From NCBI GenBank assembly GCA_036873135.1, contig JAPTYO010000005.1, positions 12,936,166 through 13,000,165 of the forward strand: a stretch of 64,000 bases of DNA, given 5' to 3'. Shown piece after piece: positions 39,272 to 49,710 of the stretch. Both the position numbers and the translations under genes were made by a program. The first letter of the stretch is position 1. The number at the start of each line of letters is the position of its first letter. This DNA is from Clarkia xantiana subsp. parviflora (taxonomy: Eukaryota > Streptophyta > Magnoliopsida > Myrtales > Onagraceae). Under the pieces are notes generated by a model. It made no database searches and had not been told where the DNA came from. It saw only the letters and a list, made by a program, of their open reading frames with translations.

Positions 39272-42200
39272 ATGCCTTCTACTCGATCGATGGCGGCTGG
39301 CAAGAACAGGAGGGGACAATCCGGTGGTTCCCGTCACCCCGCTGCAACGAACCTGAATTCAGTACCAGAACAAGGGGAAAACCAGAACCATCCCCCGGCT
39401 GAGCTCTCCCAGACAGGAGGGCACAATGGATCGCATCCCGAAGATGTTGCCCCTCAACACCAGGACAACAGGGGGCAGGAGGCTCCCCCAGCTGCAGATT
39501 TGACGAGGGCCGTGACAGAGGCCATGCCCATGTTTCTGGCGGCTGTAGAGGCTCTCTTGGATCGAAGAGAGGCTGCGAGGAGGCAGGAGGAGATGCCCCC
39601 GTTGGAGGAAGCAACCCTACCAACAGAGGGTCGGAACGCACAGAAAGCCCCGCCCCGAGACCAGGACAGAGGTAGGGCAACTGGTCAGGCGGAAAGGTTC
39701 GTGGTTGATGGGCCAGGACCAGTACAGCACAGGATCATTCCCCTGAATGGTCCCATCACTCCCGACCAGGTGGTAAAGATCGTGAACATCTGTATGGGAG
39801 AACAGAAGCCGCTGGTGTCGGAGCTAAGGGATCGATCCACTCATCCCTTCGTTCCCCGACTAATAGACACCCTCGCCCCGCCAGGGCTGGGTATCCCCGA
39901 GATTAAGGAGTATGATGGCGAAGGAGATCCAGTCCGTCATGTCCAGAAGCATCTTATGGCATGCCTGGGTAGAGCCCCGAATGAAGACATAGTGTGTACA
40001 CTGTTCCCAAACACACTTGGAGAAAGAGCCCTGACCTGGTTCTTTAGTCTGCCCCCAGGCTGCATTACCTGCTGGGCGGACATGCACGACCGTTTCATTC
40101 GACAATACCAGGGCCGCAGGCGTTTGTTGAAGAGCGTGAGGTCCCTGACGCAGGTAGTGCAAAGGCCCGACGAGTCGCTGGCCCACTATTACCAGCGGTA
40201 CACCGCCAGCGTAGCAGAGATAGACGAGGAAATCTCGGAGGGCGAAACCATCCGCACCTTTATTCGGAACCTGACAGCCCCCTACGGCTCCGACCTGATG
40301 CACAGCGTGGCTGAGAAAGCTGTGTGGAATATGGAAGCATTACAGAAGAGGGTGAAGCGGCAGATCGATGTCCAGGAGTCAAAGATAGCCGCGGGAGAAC
40401 TGGAGCCCCCAAAGTCGAACAAAGGGAAGCAGTCGAGCAAGCCTTTCGACGATCGTAAGTCAAAGGGCAAACCTGAGGGCAGTCGGGACCGAGGTCGCTC
40501 TGGTCGGAAAGATGATAGGCGTCCTCCAAGAAAGGATAAGCGGGAAGATCTCGACATTCCTCTCAACTTCTCCATGGCGGAAGTGCTGACAGTCATGGAA
40601 CGACAAGGTATCTCCAGGTACCCCCCGAAGAAAGATGGAGAATTCCTGGGGTCCCGCACAGATCGCTATTGTCGGTTTCACCGCGCAAATGGCCACGACA
40701 CCAATCACTGCAGGGAACTAAAGAAGGAGATTGAAAAGCTAATCCAGAAGGGAAAGCTCAAGGAATTCGTCGGGGATAAACGATGCCGGTCCCGCTCTCG
40801 GTCCCGATCACGGTCTCGTTCCCGATCCCGCGATCGGTCCCCGAAAAAGAAGAGAACTGATCCAGAGTCATCCGGTGTCCGCAAAGAAAGACGAGTCATC
40901 AACGTGATTCATGGAGGATTTGCTGCTGGAGGTGATACCTCATCCGCCCGAGAGGTTTACGCTTCTAGGATCCCTACGGCGGTGGTACTGGGTAAGAGGT
41001 CCCGATCTTGGACCTTGAAAGAAGAGATGGTAATCTCCTTCTCGTCTGAAGACCTCATAGGCGTGGAGACTCCGCACGACGATGCCCTGGTGGTAACCTT
41101 GGATGTAGATGGGTTTGAGATGAAGAGAATCCTAATCGACGGAGGGAGCTCCTCCGACATTCTATTCATGGACGCGCTGGAGGCTATGGGGAAAAAAAAA
41201 ATGATCTGAAGGAGGCAAACTTCCCGATGGTCGGGTTCTCTGGCTCAACCTCCTACCCGCTAGGAGTAATCACCTTACCAGTGGAGTTTGGTAGCGGGTG
41301 GAAATCAGAAAGGAGGAACGTGGAGTTTGTCGTGGTTGATTCCGCGGGGACTTACAATGCAATTATCGGGAGAACCACCATCAATCCCCTGATGGCGGTT
41401 GCCTCGACTGTGCACCAAAAGATGAAGTTCCCGACCGACCACGGAGTCGGAGAGGTCAAGGGCGACCAGGTGGCTTCCCGAAAATGCTATGTTAACGCCA
41501 CCCGGAGGAGGAGGCGAGAGGCCATGACTGTCCTCCAGACAGACACAGATCCCAGAGAAGAGTTTGGGCGCCCCGCCCCTGTAGAAGATCTGAAAGAAGT
41601 CGAGATCGACGGACCCCAGAGGAAGGTGAAAATCGGGTCTGCTCTGACTGAGGAGACAGCCCAAAAATTGGTGGAATTGTTGAAGGAGTTCAAGGAGCTG
41701 TTTGCCTGGTCCCCCAGCGATATGCCAGGAATCAGCCCCGATGTGATCGTGCACGAGCTGAAGATAGACCCCGCGATCAAACCTATCACACAGAAAAGGC
41801 GTCCGATGGGCACGGATAAGAAGATCGCGATCCAGCAGGAGGTGGGCAGGTTGCTCGACACTGGTTTCATTAAAGAACTCTGATTCCAGACTTGGGTTGC
41901 CAACCCAGTGCTGGTGAAGAAGACTAACGGGAAGTGGCAAATCTGCGTGGACTTCCGCGACCTGAACAAGGCTTGCCCAAAAGATTGCTATCCACTCCCG
42001 AGGATTGACCAGCTGGTGGATGCCACATCGGGACATGAGCTGTTAAGTTTCATGGATGCGTATTCAGGCTACAACCAGATCAAGATGGCCAAGGAAGACG
42101 CCCCCCACACAGCGTTCTACGCAGACAGTGACATCTATCACTACGATGTCATGCCTTTCGGGTTGATCAATGTCATGGCAACCTACCAGCGGATGGTGAA

Positions 42201-44873
42201 TAAGCTGTTTGGAGATATGCTGGGGGAAACCATGGAAGCTTACGTGGATGATATGCTGGTGAAGTCCCGACAAGCCGAGGATCACGTGCACAACCTTACC
42301 ATGGCATTTGAGCGGATGAGGCTCCATTAAGTTCGTCTGAACCCGACGAAATGCGCCTTCGGAGTCACTCAGGGAAATTTTTGGGCTTCATGGTAAGCCA
42401 AAGAGGAAATGAAGTGAACCCTGAGAAGCTGAGGGCAATCGAGGAGATGCAGTCTCCGATAAACCATCGGGAGGTGCAAGTACTGAATGGCCGACTAGCT
42501 GCAATGAACCGCTTCCTGTCCAAAGCCAGCGACCGATCAATGCCGTTTTTTGAAGTCTTGAGGGCCAACAAAAAATTCGAATGGACCGCCAAATGTGAAG
42601 AGGCGTTCCAAGCACTAAAGCAGCACCTTCGCACACTCCCGCCGCTGGCGAAACCGGTTCCAGGCGAGCCGCTCTTTCTTTATTTGGCTGTTTCTGAATT
42701 TGCCATTAGCTCTGTGTTAGTAAAGGTTGTCGAGGGTAATCAAGTCCCCGTCTATTATGTAAGCAAGGCATTTGCCAAATCTGAATTGAACTATCCCGCC
42801 GTTGAGAAGTACCTCTTTGCGTTGATAATTACTGCTCGGAAGCTAAGGCCATATTTCCACGCACACGAGATCACTGTGCTAACGAACCAGCCTTTGAAGC
42901 ATTTTTTGAACCGACCGGATGCGTCGGGGAGATTGGTGAAGTGGGCAGTAGAGCTCAGTGAGTTTCGAATACACTTTGCTCCAAGAACGGCCATCAAGGG
43001 CCAGGCATTGGCGGACTTTATAGCAGAATCTACAGCCCCCGATCTAGAAGAAACGGGCCCTGTAGAGGGGGCAATCATGGAGGTCCCGATAGAAGAACAA
43101 CCAGAGAGGGCAGAGCAATCAGAACAGCCAAACAAGGAAAATACCTGGGAGATGTACACGGACGGCTCCGCGAGTTCAGACGGATCAGGAGCGGGCTTTT
43201 TGTTGATACCACCGGGTGAAGGTGAACCACTCCGATACGCCTTGGCTTTGACATTCAAGGCCACAAACAACGAAGCGGAGTATGAAGCTCTTATCACGGG
43301 CCTAAAAATTGCTAAAGGCACTGGAATCGATCACTTGAGAGTGAAGTGCGACGCAGCGTTAATCGTGAACCAAGTTCAAGGGCGATACGAAGCAAGGAGT
43401 CCGATAATGAAGAAGTATCTGCGAGAGGTACAAGCCCTGAAAGAGAGCTTCAAAAGCTTTGATATCGAGGCAATTCCGAGGGAGGAAAATGTAGAGGCAG
43501 ATGCCTTGAGCAAATTTGCCCTTGGGGCACCCTTGGAAGAAAATCGGAAGGTGCACTTCCTGGAAAGGGTGATCTTATCAAACATCGACCCAACACAGGT
43601 GTGCGCCATTGAAGCGAGATCAGAGGAAGAGCCCACTTGGATGACCCCGATAGTCGCGTATCTGACTACGGGGGCAGTCCCCGAGGATAAGGTAGCAGCA
43701 GACAGGATATATCGGATCGCGTCTAATTATGTGATGCTGGACCATCAGCTGTACAAGAAGGGCTGGTTCTCGACTCCATACCTGAAATGTTTAGCAGAAC
43801 CCGACACCAATAGAATCCTGAAGGAAATGCATGAGGGGGTCGCGGCCTGTCACGAAGGGGCCCGATCCATTTTGAGGAAGGTGTTGAACTTGGGCTACTA
43901 CTGGCCCACGATGAACAAAGAAGCAACGGCGTTGGTCCGATCATGTGACGCGTGCCAGAGGTACGCCCCGAGTATCGTGGCCCCGGCTGCCAACCTGACA
44001 TCCATCAAGAGCGCTTGGCCCTTCGCGCAGTGGGGCATCGACTTGGTAGGACCTCTTCCACAAGCACAAGGACAATGTAAGTATTTACTTGTAGCTATCG
44101 ATTATTTTTCGAAATGGATAGAGGCGAAGGCATTGGCCAGAACAACAGGGAACCAGATCGTCAAGTTCCTTTGAACCCACATCGTGTCCAGATACGGGAT
44201 TCCTAAGGTGGTGATCAGCGACAATGGCCCACCGTTTAACGGCTCTCAGGTGAAGGAGTATCTGGAAGAATTGAACATTGAGCATCGGACCGCCTCCGTA
44301 CGCCATGCTCAGACTAATAGCCAAGTAGAGTCAGCCAACAAAATCGTGATGGATGGCCTGAAGAAGAGGGTCTATGCCTTGAAGGGCAAATGGCTGAACG
44401 AACTAGAAAACGTACTTTGGGCTGTTAGAACGACACCCAAACGATCAACAGGGGAGACTCCGTTTGGCCTTGTTTATGGCACGGAAGCTGTCGCTCCTGT
44501 GGAGGTAGCTGTGGCATCCCATCGGACGAGATATTATGAGCCCCTGACGAACGATGAAGTGAGACGCCTGGACTTGGACCTACTCGAAGAGAAAAGGCGG
44601 GAAGCCGATGAAGTCCAAGCATGAATGCGCTTAGCGACGGCCAGGTACTATAATCGGCGAGTGAAGTCCCGACAGTTCTTCGTCAGAGAGCTGGTCTGTC
44701 GTCGCAACGAGTTCACCCTTTTGGATCGAATCAACAAGATGTCACAAAAATGGGAAGGACCTTATAAGGTCGTGGGGATGCCAGCTCCGAACGCATACAA
44801 GTTGGAAGACCTCGATGGCAGAACGTTAAAGCATTCTTTCAGTGGCGAACACTTGAAGAAACACCATGCTTGA
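39272..44873 (+). pseudogene. E3 gag-pro-RT-RNase H-aRNase H-integrase, broken
   Basis: The natural start is ATG 39272 (MPSTRS), 20 nt after the PBS; the longer open frame upstream is LTR read-through. Capsid lies at about 39740-40330, the CHHC knuckle at 40666-40711, an Arg-Ser tract at about 40785-40850, protease DGGSS at about 41137, RT with YVDD at 41241+1000 (42238-42252), RNase H1 at about 42540-43020, second RNase H (YTDGS) at about 43155, the integrase zinc site at about 43827-43970, D/D/E at about 44040, 44219 and 44327, and GPY/F at about 44750. Lesions: 1-nt loss in an A run near 41195; TGA 41881; TAA 42328; 1-nt loss near 42366; TGA 44172; TGA 44622. The final stop is at 44871-44873. 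Every domain is present, but no piece encodes the whole polyprotein. Confidence 0.92.
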
Positions 44874-45560
44874 AGAAAGTCGCCTTAAGTGGTGCCCGAG
44901 AAAGTCGCCTTAAGTGGTGCCCGATGAAGTCGCCTTAAGTGGTGCCCGAGAAAGTCACCTTCAGTGGTGCACGATGAAAGTCGCCTTCAGTGGTGCACGA
45001 TGAAAGTCGCCTTCAGTGGTGCACGATGAAAGTCGCCTTCAGTGGTGCACGATGAAAGTCGCCTTCAGTGGTGCACGATGAAAGTCGCCTTCAGTGGTGC
45101 ACGATGAAAGTCGCCTTCAGTGGTGCACGACGAAAGTCGCCTTCAGTGGTGCACGATGTAAAGTCGCCTTCAGTGGTGCACGATGAAAGTCGCCTTCAGT
45201 GGTGCACGACGAAAGTCGCCTTCAGTGGTGCACGATGTAAAGTCGCCTTCAGTGGTGCACGATGAAAGTCGCCTTCAGTGGTGCACGATTCTTAGATTTA
45301 CTCTAAGTAATATAAAGTCGTCTTAAGTGATGCCCGAGAAAAGACGCCTTAAGTGGTGCGCAATACTTAGATTTATTCTAAGTATCCGAAAGTCGTCTTA
45401 AATGATGCACTCGATATTAAGTCACCTTAAGTGGTGCAAGTTATTAAAAGCGTCGGGAAGGACGTACGAGAATTTCTTAAGTATCGAGGTTTCAACAGCT
45501 AAGAACTAAGTCGTCTTAAGTGATGCACTCGATGTTAAGTCGCCTTAAGTGGTGCAAGTT
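44874..45560. repeat. E3 tandem array between convergent 3' ends, 26-bp core period
   Basis: At least 12 near-perfect units of AAGTCGCCTTCAGTGGTGCACGATGA (26 bp, some 27 bp) follow a few AAGTCGCCTTAAGTGGTGCCCGAG copies. The right end is older and degenerate, with ACTTAGATTTACTCTAAGTA segments. Homogeneous units at the left and decayed ones at the right suggest local amplification from one edge. Confidence 0.92.
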
Positions 45561-45717
45561 ATTAAATCGTCGGGAAGGACGTATGAGAATTAAAGAAGTC
45601 ACTCGGAGAAGTGCAACAAAAGATCGGAATAAAAGAAGTCTGATATTGATAAAGGGCTCAAAGGCCCGACGACGACACAAGAGAAGAAGATACAAGGACT
45701 CTGAAAGATAAAAGCAT

Positions 45718-48431
45718 TCAAGCTTGGTCCTTGTCGGCAGCATTGGCAGCAGCTGGGTCCGCGGAGTCGGTAGCAGAGGGGTCCATAGGATTATCTTCGG
45801 GAGGATTGGCCAGCGGGGCGTCTGCACTTGGAAGCTCAGAGGCGTCTTCGACAATTACGGGGGTACTCCCCCCATCACTCTCCTCGGAAAGAGCAAAATA
45901 CTTCTTCGCAAAGGGAGCGAGGGAAGGAGACTTGTCGAAGTTGATGGCGTCCCCGTACTCCAGGTGGAGCTCCTCAACGGCGTTGAAGAGAGTGTTCTCC
46001 ACCTCCGCGCCAAAGAACTTCATGGCATCAGCTTGAAAGCCCTCCGACCTCCGATAGTCCTCCCGACCCTTGGCCTCCGCTTCGGCCAGCTGCGCAGGAA
46101 ATCCCGCGATCAGCTCCTCCAAAGCCTTCTTCTCAAGGACCAGTTGGTCCTCGGCAGCCTTCTTCTCCTGGGTCAGCCTGTCCACGACTGCCCCCCGCTC
46201 CTGCCGCTCTTGCCTCAAGAGCCCCTCGAAGTCCGCGATCTGCTGCTGAAGGTCCCGAATCTTCTCATTGATGACAGCCAGCTCTTTGGCAAGCTTCCCC
46301 CGTGAAGACTGGGAGGCCTTGAGATCCGCCTGGAGCTGCTCGCGAACTCCTCGGTCCCGCTCCCGGGCCTCATCATAGGCAATGACATACCCGATGAGCC
46401 GGTTGACGTCCCCGAGCTCCTACAAACAAGAAGAAAAAATGTTAAAAGGACAAACGATCCCGATTTATCATCAAGATAGAGAAGCGAAGTCTCACCTCTA
46501 TGCGGCGCACAGCCATCTCCCTGACATCCCGCTGCATATGCGTCCGATTAAGGTAAATCGGATGCCGCATAGAAGGCAGGATGGAACCCGCCAGCAGATG
46601 CTGGGCCAGCTCTTGGTCCTGTTCTCCTTGCGTGAGCGGGACTCCCTGGAGCGTCTGGATAGGAATCCAGGGGGCATTCGCCTGTGAAGAGTTGAAGGGC
46701 CTGTAGAAGTCCCCATCGAGAGCAAGGGGAGAGATAGGACGAGGAAGAGAAGGGCACGTCTCCGTCTCGGCCCGAACAATGGAGGGAGAGAAGTCGTGGA
46801 TAGGCGAGAGCTCCCGCTGCTGCGGAGAAGACGAGGGAGGCGGCCCCTGAGGGGTTGGTTTCAAGGGGGATTGCCCCGCCTTCCGACGCTGTTGAGGGGG
46901 GTCAACCCCGCCAGTCTCCTCGGAGGAGTCCAGAGTCTCCACCTGACGAAACTGTTCGCCAGATGGTGCCTTCTCTCCAGCTGAGGAAGGCACCCCCGCT
47001 GGAGGCGGTGCATCTGCGGAAGCTGCAGCACCCGAGGAAGCTCCCGAGCGACCTGCACCTGGAGGATGAAGAGCTTCAGAAAGGTAGTCAGGAAGTTCAT
47101 CGGGATTCTTGCACCAAATGATACGTCGGGAGACGTATCGATCCTTCCCGCGGTAATGATAGTAGCCTGCCTTCAAGACTCGGGGAGTTTCGCCTCGAAG
47201 GATTCTTTTGACATCAGCAATGCGGCCTTTCTTGGTCGAGGAAATCAAGTCCGACGGGACCATCCTTTTATACGATTTAATAGCAAGTCGGAGTTGTTTA
47301 CCTTCTTCAGCATTCTGGACATCGAAGAGCTTGTCCAGATCCACCCTCGTCCGCTTGGGCTGCTCCGCTGAAGGGGACCCCGACCTGGCAGCAGCCTTCT
47401 TGGCAGACTTCCTCTTCCGCGAGGGGCGGACAGCATCGGTCTCCCCCTGCTTAAGGAATAGATCGGTCAGCACAGATACCTTCTTGGCTGCAAACAATAA
47501 ACAAAGAAAAGTTAGAAGTTTACCCAAGAGACCACGTTGGAAGGGCCGTCGAAGAGCTGCCCCCCAGAGACAATACTGAGGAGTCGGACCCCGGCCTGCA
47601 CCAGGTCCCGCTCCACAAGGGAATTAGCATTGAGAGGAGTGTAAGACTCCCCCCAACGATAAAGCTGGATAAGTTGGAGAGTCTCAAAATCCTCGTCAGC
47701 ATAAGTGTGGAAAGCAGGCGGAGGGTCTGCTACCACCTCCCACCGAGGCCAAGGAATTGAAGAGTGCTGGATGAAGAAGTAGCTCTTCTTCCAGCTACTA
47801 TTGTCGGACCCTGTATCGATCAAAAGTCCCCGACCCTTGACCACCTTCCAGGTGTCACTGGTCCAACCGTGCCGGGCAAGCTGCTGCTTACTCCACTTGG
47901 GCATCCGAGGGTAGAAGGCGCAAACCCCCGCCTCGTTGCATTTCAGCCCATAGAAGGTCCGGAAGAGTTGGAGGCTGTAAACCCACTTCTGTCGGAGACA
48001 GAGGACTTGAAAGGCGTTCCAGATACGGATGGCATGAGGAGAGAAGGTAGTGGGGTGTGTTCTGTAATGATGGCACAGCTCGACCAGGCTACCACAAAAG
48101 GGGAACCTGATCCCCACTGATATTTGTCTCGTAGAGACAAATACCTCCCCTTTTCTGGGGACGAGTAACCTCAGGGTCACTCGAGGGACGATGTCGAGGA
48201 TATGGGAAACGAGGTTCCCAGGTGATGGTAATGCAACCCTCTCGGAGAGCTGCATCATAAGCAGTAGTGGAAATCTCATTTGGAGCATAATCAAATTTAA
48301 AGGGTTTTCTCCCCTCAGAGCTGGAACCGCTGTCAGAAAAGCAACCAGGGCAAGAAAATACAGTGGGACTCTGGGAAAAATTAGAAAGAAAAAGACGAAC
48401 AAGCAACGAAGAGGGTTTCCTTACCAGGCAT
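45718..48431 (-). pseudogene. E3 antisense gene, nearly complete
   Basis: Convergent with gag-pol. Predicted pieces: exon 1 48431-48425 (ATG CCT G, donor GTAAGG), exon 2 48333-47524, exon 3 47487-46496, intron 46495-46420 (GTGAG..TTGTAG) and exon 4 46419-45718. The exon 2 product has the PF04195-like domain; exon 3 has a basic RKRKSAKK stretch, then a Pro/Ser-rich region; exon 4 is a coiled coil with a tail ending KDQA. Differences from E1: Trp where E1 has a stop, and 6 G keeping the C-terminal frame. Lesions: the exon 2 acceptor reads TG instead of AG (48335-48334), and a 1-nt insertion near 48150 breaks exon 2. The 36-nt GTAAAC..TTGCAG segment (47523-47488) is as in E1. Nuclear, DNA-associated function is possible from the basic stretch but unproven. 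Confidence 0.75.
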
Positions 48432-48588
48432 GATGAAGTAGAGGTTGAAGGAGATGAACGAGATGTCGCCGGAAAGATGATCGGAGAGACTCCAAAGACC
48501 TTCGAAATCACAGAGCTTGGAATTGCAGAGGAATCGCAGAGAGCTTTTGAGAATTCGAAGACGGTAAAAGTTAAATTGTGACTGTGGC

Positions 48589-48600
48589 TAGGGTTTTATA
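48589..48600 (-). promoter_or_regulatory. TATA box plus telo-box of the E3 antisense gene
   Basis: TATAAAACCCTA on the minus strand, about 158 nt before the ATG at 48431. Same motif as at 8741 in E1. Confidence 0.65.
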
Positions 48601-48970
48601 GTCGAAGAAGACGGTTGAAAGGACACTTCGATCCGAGTCGTCGAAGTCGAAGAGTCTTAATCTGGACCGTTGAGATGAAACGTGCAGAAGGACAACGGGC
48701 GTAATGATGAAACGGCCTGAAAAGCACTTTTCAGAAAAGGACAGGCGCGAAAAATCAGGCACGTGGGTCGAAAACGTCACTCCATTATCTGCTGCATTTA
48801 ATGCACTAGAAAACCGAAGAGACCTTTGGGATATAGCAGTTATCTACAAAACCCTGAGGAAACGTGGAGGAGAAGACTGATAAATTAAGTAACTGAACCA
48901 AGGAACAGATCCCCGACTCTAGTATTGGAAAATCGGGAGTTGGAAGACACGACGAACTAAAAGTCCCTCA

Positions 48971-48985
48971 TGTCTTGGGGGCAAA
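48971..48985 (+). other. E3 polypurine tract
   Basis: TGTCTTGGGGGCAAA immediately before the 3' LTR. Confidence 0.9.
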
Positions 48986-49705
48986 TGATGGGTCCAACTA
49001 TAGCCGTCAGGCCCTTTAACGATGAAGAAACGGCAAACAGGCCCACCAGGCCCAGAGTTAAGGTCAAGATGACTTTGGAGAAGGGTCCCGATGAAGGGAG
49101 TCCCGACGAGATAAGGTCCCGACAGAGTCGGTCCCGACAGTTGAGCTAGAAGCTCCCGATGAGAAGCCTTTAAGTAGGCCCCGATGATGAATCCCTGAGA
49201 ATGATTGGCCCTGTCACGATGACGAGGGGCCCCGATCGGTGACACAATGAGATAACTCTGGAGTCCCCGACGGGAGTCGGGACTCGTTATCAGAGGATAA
49301 GGCCAAGATATGCGGGGCGTGGCCGAGATACGCGGAACGTGGTTAAGATACACGGAGCGTGGCCGAGATACGCGGGGCATGGCTAAGATACGCGAGATCA
49401 TGGTCTAGATAGACGGGATCACCTCCGAGATATACGGGATACGGGCTAACCACCCCTAACGGTTCGCCAGGTACCTGAGGCATCTCTCTGCCTATAAAAG
49501 GGCAGGAGATCACCTCAGAAAGACTTACGTTGAGTTCGATATAATTTTGATATCTGTTACTTGCCAGTCATACGAAGAACTCATTTAAGCATCGGAGAGG
49601 GATTCTGGGTCACCGCCCGGTCTATCCCCTCTTGCAGGATTGCGTGGAGCAAAGGAGCTAGGATTGCCGTCAAGATCCGTACCGGAGTTCCACCGTGATC
49701 CAACA
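48986..49705 (+). repeat. E3 3' LTR
   Basis: 720 bp, the same length as the 5' LTR. TATAAAAG at 49493-49500. Followed by GCTGC, the target duplication, and then E2 gag. Confidence 0.95.
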
Positions 49706-49710
49706 GCTGC

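Larger units (their letters stand above)
38516..49705 (+). mobile_element. E3: Tat-lineage retrotransposon nested inside E2 gag
   Basis: Plus-strand element with two 720-bp LTRs, a PBS and a PPT. Target duplication GCTGC is at 38511-38515 and 49706-49710 and falls within E2 gag codons. Gag-pol occupies 39272-44873, a tandem array follows, then a convergent antisense gene (48431-45718), the PPT and the 3' LTR. It is the most complete representative of the E1 family in domain content, but contains several stops and frameshifts. By eye the LTRs differ at about 7 of 720 positions. Confidence 0.96.

Noticed and set aside
41190..41215. Programmed frameshift at the A run in E3
   Set aside because: Other elements have AAGACGAAGAAG-type codons here and stay in frame, so a slippage deletion is simpler.
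45068..45265. 65-codon frame of repeating residues
   Set aside because: It is the 26/27-bp E3 array read in one frame.
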